Shown here: in pieces, positions 49,286 through 57,939 of the stretch
Layout: the number at the start of each line of letters is the position of its first letter
Position numbering within the stretch: the stretch's first letter is position 1
Origin: Nocardiopsis ganjiahuensis DSM 45031
Lineage (GTDB): Bacteria > Actinomycetota > Actinomycetes > Streptosporangiales > Streptosporangiaceae
Direction of reading: 5' to 3'
NCBI RefSeq assembly: GCF_000341085.1
Contig: NZ_ANBA01000001.1
Span: forward strand, 62,001-126,000
Length of the DNA: 64,000 bases
Translations under genes and position numbers: made by a program
The notes under the pieces: generated by a model
Database searches by the model: none
Seen by the model: only the letters and a program-made list of their open reading frames with translations
Told to the model about the DNA's origin: nothing

Positions 49286-50251
49286 ATGCGCGCGATCGTG
49301 ATCGAGGAGTACGGCGGCCCCGAGGTCCTGGGACTGACCGAGGCCGAGGCCCCCGCCCCGGGCCCGGGTGAGGTGCTCGTGGACGTCGGGGCCCGAGGCG
49401 TCAACTTCATCGACGTCTACCAGCGCAGCGGTGTCTACCAGGTGCCCCTCCCCTACGTCCCCGGGGTGGAGGCCGCCGGCGTGGTCGCGGCCCTGGGTGA
49501 GGGCGTCACCGACCTGAGGGTGGGCCAGCGGGTCGGCTGGGCGATGGCTCCGGGCGCCTACGCCGACCAGGCCGTGGTCAAGGCGTCCCTGCTCGTGCCG
49601 GTGCCCGACGCCGTCACCACCGAGCAGGCGGCCGCGCTACTGCTCCAGGGGATGACCGCCCACTACCTCACCCACTCGGTGCACCCCGTGGCCGAGGGCG
49701 AGACCGTGCTGGTGCACGCCGCGGCCGGCGGTACCGGACTGCTCATCACCCAGCTGGCCAAGGCCCGCGGCGCACGGGTGATCGGGACCGTCTCCACCGA
49801 CGCCAAGGAGCGGATCGCCCGGGCGGCCGGAGCCGACGAGATCATCCGCTACACCGAGACCGAGGTCGCACCGGCGGTGCGCGAGCTGACCGGTGGCGAG
49901 GGCGTGGCGGCGGTCTACGACGGGGTCGGCCGGGACACCTTCGACGCCAGTCTGGACTCTCTGCGCCCGCGCGGGGTGCTGGCGCTGTTCGGCCAGTCCA
50001 GCGGGGCGGTGGAGCCCGTGGACCCGCAGCGGCTCAACAGCGCCGGTTCGGTGTACCTGACCCGGCCCTCGCTCGCCTACTTCGTGGCCGACCGCGCAGA
50101 GCTCCTGGGCCGCGCCGAGGACCTGTTCGGGCTGGTGGAGCGGGGCAGCCTGGACGTGCGGATCGGCGGCCGGTACGAGCTCGGCGAGGCCGGCCGGGCG
50201 CAGAGCGACCTCGCCTCGCGGGGCACCACCGGCAAGCTGCTCCTGGTCTGA
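49286..50251 (+). CDS. NADPH:quinone oxidoreductase (MDR family)
   Basis: This 321-aa medium-chain dehydrogenase/reductase of the quinone oxidoreductase type lacks the structural and catalytic zinc cysteines. The family start MRAIVIEEYGGPEVLGL, the substrate-domain motif GVNFIDVYQRSGVYQVPLPYVPG and the nucleotide motif VHAAAGGTGLLITQLAKARGARVIGTVS are clear. It reduces quinones with NADPH in the cytosol. Start: ATG 49286 with a strong GAGGAG. It follows the kinase gene by 60 bases on the same strand. Confidence 0.93.
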   Translation: MRAIVIEEYGGPEVLGLTEAEAPAPGPGEVLVDVGARGVNFIDVYQRSGVYQVPLPYVPGVEAAGVVAALGEGVTDLRVGQRVGWAMAPGAYADQAVVKASLLVPVPDAVTTEQAAALLLQGMTAHYLTHSVHPVAEGETVLVHAAAGGTGLLITQLAKARGARVIGTVSTDAKERIARAAGADEIIRYTETEVAPAVRELTGGEGVAAVYDGVGRDTFDASLDSLRPRGVLALFGQSSGAVEPVDPQRLNSAGSVYLTRPSLAYFVADRAELLGRAEDLFGLVERGSLDVRIGGRYELGEAGRAQSDLASRGTTGKLLLV

Positions 50252-50254
50252 ACC

Positions 50255-50332
50255 GCTCCGGCGCACGCTGGAGCACCCGGTGCGCGACGGAGCACTCCGA
50301 CGCGCACCGCGGCGCTCCGGCACGCGCTGGAG
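50255..50332. repeat. Two imperfect 19-base repeats after the quinone oxidoreductase gene
   Basis: gctccggcgcacgctggag (50255-50273) and gctccggcacgcgctggag (50314-50332) differ at three positions. Each can form a short ctcc/ggag stem. Confidence 0.6.
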
Positions 50333-50347
50333 GGGTGCGGCGCACGG

Positions 50348-50397
50348 GACGGCGGCGGTGGCGGTTCCCCTCCCGGGGTCCCGCCACCGCCGCCGTC
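50348..50397. terminator. Strong bidirectional terminator
   Basis: A perfect 17-bp stem (50348-50364 with 50381-50397) with a 16-base loop lies between the convergent quinone oxidoreductase and SPFH genes. Confidence 0.8.
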
Positions 50398-50500
50398 GTC
50401 GTCGTTTCCCGCGGGTTCCGTCCGCTGCCGACCGGTCCCGCACGTCGCCGGGCGTTCCCGTCCACTGCCGACGGTGCCCCGGGTCAGCGGGTGCGTACGG

Positions 50501-51592
50501 TCACTCGGACTCGTCGCGCGGCTCCGGGGTCGTGCCCATGCGGGCGCCGGCCTTGCGGACGTCGTCCCGGGCGTCGGCGACCGCGCGTTCGGCCGCCTCG
50601 GCCGCGTCCGCCGCGGCCTGGGCCGAGGCGGAGGTCTGCGCCGGGTCGGGCCCGGTGATCTGCGCCGGCCCGTCCGTGGACTCGGCATCCGCCTGTTCCT
50701 TGGTGGTGGAGGGCGCGCTGCGGGCGGCGTCACCGGCGAAGGCGTGGCTCACGTTCTTGACCGCCTCGGTCAGCTCACCCGGGATCACCCAGAAGGTGTT
50801 GCCCTCGCCCTCGGCCAGGCTCGGCAGCGTCTCCAGGTACTTGTAGGCGAGCAGCTTGGCGTCGGCGTTGTTGGCGTGCACCGCCTGGAAGACGCGTTCG
50901 ATCGCCTTGGCCTCACCGTCGGCCCGCAGGATCGCCGCCTGCTGGTCACCCTGGGCCTCCAGGATGGCCTGCTGACGGGCACCTTCGGCCTTGAGGATGC
51001 GCGACTGCCGCTCACCTTCGGCGTGCAGGATGGCCGCGCGCTTGTCGCGGTCGGCCCGCATCTGCTTCTCCATCGCCTCCTTGATGGTGGGAGGCGGGTC
51101 GATCGCCTTGATCTCGACCCGGTTGATGCGAATGCCCCACTTGCCGGTGGTCTCGTCCAGGACCCCGCGCAGCCGGGTGTTGATCTCCTCGCGCGAGGTG
51201 AGGGTCTTCTCCAGGTCCATGGAACCGATGACGTTGCGCAGCGTGGTGACGGTGAGCTGGTCTATGGCCTGGATGTAGTTGGCGACCTCGTAGGCGGCGG
51301 CCTTGGGCTGGGTCACCTGGTAGTAGAGGACGGTGTCTATGTTGACCACGAGGTTGTCCTCGGTGATCACCGGTTGCGGGCGGGAGGTGAAGACCTGCTC
51401 ACGCAGGTCGAACTTGGTGTTGACCCGGTCCACGCCCGGGATGATGAAGTTCAGTCCCGGGTCGAGGGTGCGGATGTAGCGTCCGAAGCGCTCGATGTTG
51501 TATGCCCGTGCCTGCGGGACGATCCGGATCGCCGCCAACGCGACGGCGACGAGGAGCACGGCGAGAATGATGAGCGGTATGGCAGATTCCAT
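50501..51592 (-). CDS. SPFH/band-7 (stomatin-like) membrane protein
   Basis: This 363-aa protein has one N-terminal membrane helix (about 2-24) and an SPFH domain (AYNIERFGRYIRTLDPGLNFIIPGVDRV..., about 30-190), then a long coiled region rich in Ala, Glu and Lys (KRAAILHAEGERQSRILKAEGARQQAILEAQGDQQAAIL). The tail from 300 is disordered. SPFH proteins oligomerise into membrane microdomains and often pair with NfeD proteins, as here. Start: ATG 51592, with AGGTG upstream; a GTG three codons earlier is possible. Confidence 0.92.
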   Translation of the reverse strand: MESAIPLIILAVLLVAVALAAIRIVPQARAYNIERFGRYIRTLDPGLNFIIPGVDRVNTKFDLREQVFTSRPQPVITEDNLVVNIDTVLYYQVTQPKAAAYEVANYIQAIDQLTVTTLRNVIGSMDLEKTLTSREEINTRLRGVLDETTGKWGIRINRVEIKAIDPPPTIKEAMEKQMRADRDKRAAILHAEGERQSRILKAEGARQQAILEAQGDQQAAILRADGEAKAIERVFQAVHANNADAKLLAYKYLETLPSLAEGEGNTFWVIPGELTEAVKNVSHAFAGDAARSAPSTTKEQADAESTDGPAQITGPDPAQTSASAQAAADAAEAAERAVADARDDVRKAGARMGTTPEPRDESE

Positions 51593-51675
51593 GTTCTGCA
51601 CCTGTACCTAGGTCTGGGGCTTGCGGCTGGGGATACGGCTGTGTTCCCGGCCGTGCGGCGATGCGGCCGCGCGGC

Positions 51676-52149
51676 TCAGTTCTGTTCCGGGTGGTTCTGT
51701 TCGGGCAGTTCGGGCAGCGCCTCACGCGGGTAGACCACGGCGGTCGCCCCGTCGATCTCCATGACGTCGACGTGCGCACCCACCGGGATCACCAGGTCCT
51801 CGTCGATACAGCGTGCCGACCACTCCTCTCCTTGGAGTTTGATTCTTCCGTTGTCGGCGTCGACCACCTGGAGGACGACACCGGAGCGGCCGACCAGGGC
51901 CGCCGTTCCGGAACGGACGTCCGGACCGCGCTTGAGCTGGCGGTCCATGATCGGTTTGACCAGGACGAGTCCGGCGGCGGACGCGGCGGCGAAGCCGATG
52001 ATCTGCACGGCCACCGGAAGTCCGATGGCGCCGAGGAGCGCGGCGACCAGTGCGGCGGCCGCCAGAAGCCCCAGGACGAAGGTCAGCGTGAAGAACTCGG
52101 CGACCCCGAGGGCGGCCGCGAGAATGATCCAGATCAGCCAGACAGGCAT
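51676..52149 (-). CDS. NfeD-family membrane protein
   Basis: This 157-aa protein has three or four membrane helices (about 2-75) and a C-terminal OB-fold NfeD domain (about 85-140; GTAALVGRSGVVLQVVDADNGRIKLQGEEWSARC). NfeD partners stomatin-like proteins in membrane-quality or lipid-domain functions. Start: ATG 52149. It is followed 83 bases later on the same strand by its SPFH partner; the pair is probably one operon. Confidence 0.9.
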   Translation of the reverse strand: MPVWLIWIILAAALGVAEFFTLTFVLGLLAAAALVAALLGAIGLPVAVQIIGFAAASAAGLVLVKPIMDRQLKRGPDVRSGTAALVGRSGVVLQVVDADNGRIKLQGEEWSARCIDEDLVIPVGAHVDVMEIDGATAVVYPREALPELPEQNHPEQN

Positions 52150-52244
52150 TTTCCTGTGGCCCTCCCCGCTGTGGTTTCGGGTAGTCCTTAAGCTACCCAC
52201 ACAAACCCGGCCCACCACAAGATCCCCGTAACGGATGCACGATC

Positions 52245-52285
52245 GCGGCCCGCGGCGCTCCCGTCGCCGGGGCACCGCGGGCCGC
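52245..52285 (-). terminator. Terminator hairpin after the penicillin acylase gene
   Basis: A perfect 11-bp stem, gcggcccgcgg (52245-52255) with ccgcgggccgc (52275-52285), lies 86 bases past the stop codon. Confidence 0.65.
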
Positions 52286-52370
52286 GTCCGTCACGTCCGA
52301 GGGCGTACCCGCCGGGGCCGGGGAGAGTCCTCCCGCCCGGCCCGGGGGTTCCCTGCCTCCGGCAGAGGCG

Positions 52371-55328
52371 TCACCTCCCGCCGGAGAACTCGTAGACGAG
52401 CTGGTAGGTGGGCCGGTTCTGCCACGCGATCGGCCACATGCCGATGCCGCCCACCGCCTGGTGGATCACCGTGTCCGCACAGAGCTGGTCACCTGCCGAG
52501 CAGTGCTCGTCACCGGGGTAGACCTCGCCCGCCGGGGTCGCCGCCGCCTCGGCGAGGCTGTCCAGCAGGACCGTGCGGCAGGAGTCGACCTCGCCCTCAC
52601 CGCAGTAGACCCGGTCGCCGAGGGTGCCCTCCACGTCCTGGCCCAGGACCGCACGCAGGTCCTTGTGCGCGTAGGACCACCAGCCGTACTGGAAGGACGA
52701 GCCGCGGTGCGGCTGGCTCTGGTTGACGCTGCCGGGTGCACCGCCGCCGATCGCCCCCGAGGGGGACTCGTCGGTCTGGACGGCCCGGGTCAGCTGCGTG
52801 TACAGGTCCTCGCCCAGGCCCGGCTCGAACTGCGCCCGGACCAGCCGCGGCCACCAGGCGTCCAGCACGCGGATGGCGTCCGCGTGGTCGTAGTACCCGG
52901 CGTCGCGTCGGGGTTCGCGGCGCAGGGAACCGGAGTCGGACCAGGCGCGCAGGGCCTCGACCGTCCCGGCGAGTTCGGGGTCCTCCACGGCCTCGGTGTC
53001 GATGACCTCCAAGAGCAGCGGGAGTACCTGTTCGGCACGCAGGTCGGCGACCCCGGCCTCCATCATCGTCGCGGTGAGCGAGGCCGGCGTGAACCGGTGC
53101 CCCTCCCCGATCAGCCCGGCGACCCTCGTGTCCAGGAGGTCGTTGCGGTGCACGGAACCGGTGGACCAGCCCGAGGTGTACCCCTGGGCGGGCTTGTTGT
53201 TCCAGTTGACGATGTAGTCGGGGTTGATCTCCTGCGGGTGGTCCGACTGCGGGTGGTAGTCGGCCTCGTTGGTGGCCGGGTCCCAACCGGACCAGCCGGA
53301 GTCGGAGTAGGCGTCGATGGGCAGGTTCGGGTTGGTGCCCTCGGACCGGACCGGGTTGGCCCCGGAGTTGATGAAGGCGATGTCGGCGTCGTCCACGTAG
53401 TGCCAGTTGAACGCGTACCCGATGTCGGCCGCCGCCTGGGTGAAGGTCTCGGCCGAGGTGACCGCGCCGGGGTCGTTGAACTGCTGGAAGCCGAGGATGG
53501 AGTCGACCTCGCGCATGTAGGTGGACCGCAGCTCGGTGAAGGCCACCGGGGAGCCGTCCACGGTGGCGAACGACCGCACCAGACCGAACTCGGACCGCAG
53601 GGAGGTCAGGGTGTAGCCCCCGGCCGCGGTCCCGTCGGCGATCGTGGGCGTCCAGTCGTTGCTGACGCTCAGCGCCTCGAGGTCCGTGCACTCCCCCTCG
53701 CTGTCGACGTAGGCGCGCGAGGCGGTGGAGGGTTCGGAGCCGTCGGTCTCGCACAGCTCCACCGCGAACGTGTCGGTGATGTCCTGGCCCGCCGAGGTGG
53801 CGCTCCAGGCGTAGTCGACGCCGCGGCCCATCTGCACGTAGAAGCTCACCCCCGCGAAGGAGGCGCCCCGGGCACTGATGCCGGGCCCCTGCAGCTCCTG
53901 GAGCATGAGGAGCTGCGGGGAGAAGTAGCCGGTCTGGGGTCCCATGACCGCGACGGGGTTGCCGCTCTCGGTGTGGGCTCCCGAGACCAGCAGGGCGTTG
54001 GACATGCCGCGCGGATCCATGAACCCCTCGGGCAGGACGCCGTCGTCGAAGACACCCTCCGCGGCGGACAGGTCCCCGTCCTCGACCATCTGGTCGAGCT
54101 CGGCCTGCTGCTCCTCGGGGAGCTCCTCGACGGTGGGTGCGTCCGGGGCGGGTGCCTCCGTGTCCTCGGTCGCGGCACGGGGCTCGGGCGCGACCTCGGA
54201 GGCCGCTGATCCGTACTCGTCGTGGACGATGCTGTAGGGCTCGACCGAACCCGGGTCGGGCGCGACCTCGCCGACCGGGTCGTCGGAGGTCTGGGCGTAG
54301 GGGAACTCGCCGTCGACGCTGACCACGGCCTCCGGGTCGTTCTCCATGCGCCAGGCGTGCCAGAGTTCGAGCCCCTCCTCCTCGCCGTAGCGGTCCTGGA
54401 AGTTGGCGAGCACGATCGCGGCCTGGACCTCGCCTCCGCCACCGCCGCCGAAGATGCCGCCGACCATCGCGGCGATGCCCACGACGTCGGTCTGCGTGAA
54501 GTGCTCGATCTCCCCGGAGTTGGTGATGGCGTCCTTGTGGCCGGTCAGGACGTACTCGCCCGGGAAGTAGCGGCCGCTGTCGGCCTCGTCGATGTAGCTG
54601 TTGACGCCCTCGAGGTAGGCGTCGACGTCGGCGAGGGCCTGCTCCCCGCGTTCTCCGCTGTCGGCGACCCGGTCGACCTGGGCCTGTTTGTCCTCCTCGG
54701 TGTAGGGCGCGGTGCCCCACAGGTCCTGTTCGAGGCCCCGGTTGCCCTCGGCGCCCCCGGCGAAGGAGGTGAGTTCGCCGCGGCCGACCCGGCGCAGGAC
54801 GTCCATGAGGAAGAGCCGGTCCTCGCCGGCGGCGTACCCGGCACCGAACATGGTGCCCTCGCGGGTGGTGCCCTGGATGTGCGGGATGCCGTGCTGCTTG
54901 TCCCGGGTGATCGTGACGTCGTCGCGCGGCCGGTACTCGCGGTCGACGTCGCCCTCGTCGACACCGAAGCTCGCGTCGACGAAGAAGTCGTCGAGGCCCT
55001 CCTCGGTGAGGCCGTCGTAGTGGTGCACGAGGTTGTCGTACATGTCCAGCTGGCTGGAGGAGTGCTTGGGCCGGGTGCCGAAGACCTGGTGGCCCAGGAT
55101 CTCGACCAGGGTGGCGCTGCCGTTCTGGCCGGGCGGAAGGATGTCGCGGCAGCCGGCGGGGGCGCAGTAGTCCTCGACGGCGGGTTCGGCCAGGGCCGGT
55201 GCGGCGGGCAGGGCGGCGACCGTGGACGCCGTGATCGTGAGGGCCGCGCCCACGGCACCGGTGCGGAGTCTCGCTCGGAGAGAGGGGGATCGCGGGGGCG
55301 CGGAGGGGGGACGGAGGAAGGGGAGCAT
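52371..55328 (-). CDS. Secreted penicillin acylase-family amidohydrolase
   Basis: This 985-aa Ntn-hydrolase precursor begins with a Sec signal peptide (residues 1-47, ending ALPAAPALAEPA). The alpha chain carries HGIPHIQGTTREGTMFGAGYAAGEDRLFLMDVLRR. An acidic spacer (about 370-425) precedes the autocatalytic site at RGMSNALLVSGAHTESG, where Ser near 443 would become the N-terminal nucleophile of the beta chain. Relatives cleave penicillins or acyl-homoserine lactones; the natural substrate here is unknown. Start: ATG 55328. It is divergent from the small membrane-protein gene. Confidence 0.9.
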   Translation of the reverse strand: MLPFLRPPSAPPRSPSLRARLRTGAVGAALTITASTVAALPAAPALAEPAVEDYCAPAGCRDILPPGQNGSATLVEILGHQVFGTRPKHSSSQLDMYDNLVHHYDGLTEEGLDDFFVDASFGVDEGDVDREYRPRDDVTITRDKQHGIPHIQGTTREGTMFGAGYAAGEDRLFLMDVLRRVGRGELTSFAGGAEGNRGLEQDLWGTAPYTEEDKQAQVDRVADSGERGEQALADVDAYLEGVNSYIDEADSGRYFPGEYVLTGHKDAITNSGEIEHFTQTDVVGIAAMVGGIFGGGGGGEVQAAIVLANFQDRYGEEEGLELWHAWRMENDPEAVVSVDGEFPYAQTSDDPVGEVAPDPGSVEPYSIVHDEYGSAASEVAPEPRAATEDTEAPAPDAPTVEELPEEQQAELDQMVEDGDLSAAEGVFDDGVLPEGFMDPRGMSNALLVSGAHTESGNPVAVMGPQTGYFSPQLLMLQELQGPGISARGASFAGVSFYVQMGRGVDYAWSATSAGQDITDTFAVELCETDGSEPSTASRAYVDSEGECTDLEALSVSNDWTPTIADGTAAGGYTLTSLRSEFGLVRSFATVDGSPVAFTELRSTYMREVDSILGFQQFNDPGAVTSAETFTQAAADIGYAFNWHYVDDADIAFINSGANPVRSEGTNPNLPIDAYSDSGWSGWDPATNEADYHPQSDHPQEINPDYIVNWNNKPAQGYTSGWSTGSVHRNDLLDTRVAGLIGEGHRFTPASLTATMMEAGVADLRAEQVLPLLLEVIDTEAVEDPELAGTVEALRAWSDSGSLRREPRRDAGYYDHADAIRVLDAWWPRLVRAQFEPGLGEDLYTQLTRAVQTDESPSGAIGGGAPGSVNQSQPHRGSSFQYGWWSYAHKDLRAVLGQDVEGTLGDRVYCGEGEVDSCRTVLLDSLAEAAATPAGEVYPGDEHCSAGDQLCADTVIHQAVGGIGMWPIAWQNRPTYQLVYEFSGGR

Positions 55329-55604
55329 GTGCGGTCACCACCTGGGGGTGCGGGCGATGGATCTGCCGCATGTTACGCACGGGTAAGGAAATCGCGAAAG
55401 ACTTTCATGTTTTCCGCTCCGAAGTGGTTCGCGGTACCCGAAACCCCGTGTTTACAGTGACCCACACCACACCAGGGAAAATCCATACACGCACCCCGTA
55501 CCGCCCTCGCCACTCAGGGTTCAACATGGCCACATCCGGCCACAACCCGGCTCCCTTGGGTGCGGAGAGTCAGACACCCGGTCTCCTTTGGCACAATCAC
55601 CCCC

Positions 55605-56120
55605 ATGAACCAGTACCCCGATCCCCCTCAGGGCGAGCCCTGGCAGCAGCCCAACCACGGAAACCCCGGATGGGGACCGCCGCCCGAACAGCAGACCGGC
55701 GGCCAGCTCGAGCCCTACGGCTCCCCCACCGGCGGCTACTCGCCGCTCGGTCCGGGCGGCCCCCAGGGGCACAGCGAGGCCACCCTCGACACCATCGGGG
55801 ACATCGCGATCACGCAGACCAGCGTGATCACCCCGTCCGGCCGCTTCCCCATCAAGGGCAGCGTGTGGACCATGTCCGACATGACCCGGACCGAACAGTC
55901 GATCCCCGTCTGGGCGATCATCGTCGCGATCCTGTTCATCTGGACCTGCCTGCTCAGCCTGCTCTTCCTCCTCATCAAGGAGACCAAGACGACCGGGCAC
56001 GTCCAGGTCACGGTCCAGGGCGGCGGGCACTACCACGCCACCCAGATCATGGTGGCCAACCAGGCCTACGTGCAGCACGTCAGCCAGCAGGTCAACTACG
56101 CGCGTTCCCTCGCCGCCTGA
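55605..56120 (+). CDS. Single-span membrane protein, Pro/Gly/Gln-rich N-terminus
   Basis: This 171-aa protein has a disordered N-terminus (MNQYPDPPQGEPWQQPNHGN..., 1-65). A short beta-rich segment (IGDIAITQTSVITPSGRFPIKGSVWTMSD) precedes one membrane helix (VWAIIVAILFIWTCLLSLLFLL, about 105-126), and a polar C-terminus follows (KTTGHVQVTVQGGGHYHATQIM). I recognise the general actinobacterial layout but not a function. Start: ATG 55605. Confidence 0.75.
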   Translation: MNQYPDPPQGEPWQQPNHGNPGWGPPPEQQTGGQLEPYGSPTGGYSPLGPGGPQGHSEATLDTIGDIAITQTSVITPSGRFPIKGSVWTMSDMTRTEQSIPVWAIIVAILFIWTCLLSLLFLLIKETKTTGHVQVTVQGGGHYHATQIMVANQAYVQHVSQQVNYARSLAA

Positions 56121-56268
56121 TCCACCGGTCCGCGCGGCCGTTCCGGCCCGAGGAGGCTTCCAGGCCCTGAGCGGTCCAGCGCCGGAAACACCCCGGAACG
56201 CCAAGCACCCGGGTTCCTGGAGGGCCCCGACCCCCAGAACACCCCCAGCCGTACCGGCACGAGAGCCC

Positions 56269-56310
56269 GGGCGTACCCGGCGGGATGCCGGCATCCCGCC
56301 GGGTACGCCC
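56269..56310. repeat. 42-base perfect palindrome
   Basis: The two 21-base arms are exact reverse complements with no loop, centred on GCCGGC. It lies between the convergent membrane-protein and cbiB genes and may serve as a bidirectional terminator or cruciform. Confidence 0.9.
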
Positions 56311-56378
56311 CCTCCAGCCGCCACACCAACACCCATCGGGACCTCACGGTCCGCCAGGTCGCACCGCTCCCGGAACGC

Positions 56379-57275
56379 TCATCGAAGCACCGCGACCAAC
56401 AACGCACCCAGGTTCACCGTTCGGGCCAGCCTGACCGCCCTTCGGATGTCCCCCACCGCCACCGGGGGCCCCTCCCCCATCGACGGACGCCTCTCCACCC
56501 GGTCCCCGTACGTGTTGACCCCGCCCAGGGTCCGGCCGAGCGCCCCGGCGAACGCGGCCTCGCACTGCCCGGAGTTGGGGCTCGGGTGCGCCCCGCGGTC
56601 CCTGCGCCACACCCGCCACGCCTCAGCGGGGCTTCCACCCACCGCCGGCGCCGCCAGCACCGTCAGGAGCGCGGTCAACCGCGAGGGCGCCCACCCGGCC
56701 ACGTCGTCCAACCGGGCGGCGGCCTTCCCGAACCGCTCGTACCTCTCGTTCCGGTGCCCGACCATCGCGTCCAGGGTGTTCACCGCCCGAAAGCCCACCG
56801 AACCGCCCACCCCGCACAGCGAACCCCACACCAGCGGTCCCACCACGGCGTCCGAGGTGTTCTCCGCCACGGACTCCACCACGGCCCGGGCGACCCCGGC
56901 CTCGTCCAGAGAGGCGACCTCGCGGCCGCAGAGTCCGCCCACCAGCGTCCGCGCCCGCTCCAGGTCCCCACTCTCCAGGGCGTCCGCGACCTTCTCCGCC
57001 TCACGCCCGAGCATGCTGCCGCCCAGCACCGCCCACGTGGCCGCCGCGACCAACGCCGGATGCCGCATCCGCGATCCCGCCAGAACGACCGGCAGCACGA
57101 GCGCGCCCGCGTACAGCGCCCCCACCCCCACCGAGTCCCGGTAGAGCCACTTCTCCACACGCCCGGCCCCAGCCCCGAACAACGCCACCGGATGCCCCCT
57201 GCGGGGATCCGGAACCGCCCTGTCCAGCAGGAATCCGGCCACCAGTCCCTGTCTCCGCTCCCCGGTCAACAGCAC
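56379..57275 (-). CDS. cbiB: Adenosylcobinamide-phosphate synthase (CbiB/CobD)
   Basis: This 298-aa membrane enzyme attaches aminopropanol (or its phosphate) to adenosylcobyric acid in cobalamin synthesis. Diagnostic motifs are LDRAVPDPRRGHPVALFG, VESVAENTSDAVVGPLVWGSLCGVGG, FRAVNTLDAMVGHRNERYERFG and SPNSGQCEAAFAGALG. Several hydrophobic segments fit a membrane protein. Start: GTG 57275, with GAGGGTGAGG just upstream. It is separated from the other cobalamin genes (39-43 kb) by about 13 kb. Confidence 0.93.
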   Translation of the reverse strand: MLLTGERRQGLVAGFLLDRAVPDPRRGHPVALFGAGAGRVEKWLYRDSVGVGALYAGALVLPVVLAGSRMRHPALVAAATWAVLGGSMLGREAEKVADALESGDLERARTLVGGLCGREVASLDEAGVARAVVESVAENTSDAVVGPLVWGSLCGVGGSVGFRAVNTLDAMVGHRNERYERFGKAAARLDDVAGWAPSRLTALLTVLAAPAVGGSPAEAWRVWRRDRGAHPSPNSGQCEAAFAGALGRTLGGVNTYGDRVERRPSMGEGPPVAVGDIRRAVRLARTVNLGALLVAVLR

Positions 57276-57376
57276 CCCTCACCCTCGCCAAACCACAGCA
57301 AACCCGCGTTTGCCACGCAATGTATTCGCCCATACACCCAGAGCGGCCGTACAGTCGTCCCAGAGAGGGAGGACTC

Positions 57377-57433
57377 ATGCTGTTCACCGTGGCATCGCTG
57401 ATGATCCTGGCAGGTCAGTGGTGGGTCTTCTGA
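57377..57433 (+). CDS. 18-codon hydrophobic micro-ORF
   Basis: ATG at 57377, with GGGAGG seven to eight bases upstream, encodes MLFTVASLMILAGQWWVF and stops at TGA. A 7-bp hairpin follows 10 bases later. A possible promoter (TTGCCA at about 57309, 17 bases, TACACC) lies about 40 bases upstream. The peptide is hydrophobic enough to span a membrane and ends with two tryptophans. It could be a tiny membrane peptide, a type I toxin-like peptide or a leader; no downstream gene except tRNA-Arg follows. Unrecognised. Confidence 0.45.
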   Translation: MLFTVASLMILAGQWWVF

Positions 57434-57443
57434 CCTCCCAGGC

Positions 57444-57461
57444 CGCCCCACACCTGGGGCG
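57444..57461 (+). terminator. Hairpin after the 18-codon micro-ORF
   Basis: cgcccca with tggggcg, loop cacc, starts 10 bases past the TGA of the micro-ORF. Confidence 0.55.
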
Positions 57462-57579
57462 ACCCCCGGACTTCGCGAAACGCCAGCGGTACAGCAGCGC
57501 ACCAGGGGTTAATCACCGGTAACGTGGGGCGCGAGGCCCATAGAGACCGATTTGGTGGAACGCGCGTGGTAACGAGACG

Positions 57580-57601
57580 CAACTACGAATCACCGTAGTT
57601 G
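57580..57601. promoter_or_regulatory. Operator-like inverted repeat
   Basis: CAACTACG and CGTAGTTG are perfect 8-base arms around a 6-base centre, about 20 bases upstream of the putative tRNA promoter. It could bind a dimeric regulator or form a small stem. Confidence 0.35.
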
Positions 57602-57619
57602 GTGAGGCTTTGCCCTCCC

Positions 57620-57649
57620 TTGGGCGACATCTGACGAATACCCTAGAAT
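57620..57649 (+). promoter_or_regulatory. Putative promoter of tRNA-Arg
   Basis: TTGGGC (57620-57625), an 18-base spacer and TAGAAT (57644-57649) resemble a vegetative promoter, about 90 bases before the tRNA. Confidence 0.45.
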
Positions 57650-57748
57650 GTCTCCCCAGGGACACCAGCAGCACGCCCCCTCGGCCCGAACCCCACGATC
57701 GGTCACAAGCTGATCACGCACTGCCACAAAGGGCCACAATTAAATCAG

Positions 57749-57824
57749 GCACCCGTAGCTCAGTGGATAGAGCATCGGACTTCTAATCCGACGGTCGCAG
57801 GTTCGAATCCTGCCGGGTGCGCCA
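57749..57824 (+). tRNA. tRNA-Arg (anticodon TCT)
   Basis: The full cloverleaf is readable. The acceptor stem gcacccg pairs with cgggtgc. The D arm holds tagctcagtggatagagc, the anticodon stem cggac-cttctaa-type loop carries TCT, and the T arm reads gcaggttcgaatcctgc. The 3' CCA (57822-57824) is encoded. Anticodon UCU reads AGA/AGG arginine codons. Its 3' end abuts a broken tyrosine integrase gene, so it is the probable attachment site of an integrated element. Confidence 0.97.
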
Positions 57825-57939
57825 CAAAACCCCAGGTCAAACCGGTCTTATCGCGGCACCTCAGACATTCCCCAAAACTGATGGGGCCAGGATGGGGCCG
57901 AGGTGGGGCCAGCCCTCGACGTACCCTTCGTGCCCTCCT

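Larger units (their letters stand above)
57276..57748. other. Intergenic region, cbiB to tRNA-Arg
   Basis: 473 bases holding the cbiB promoter region, the 18-codon micro-ORF unit with its hairpin, a perfect inverted repeat at 57580-57601 and a likely tRNA promoter at 57620-57649. No larger gene is supported. Confidence 0.6.
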
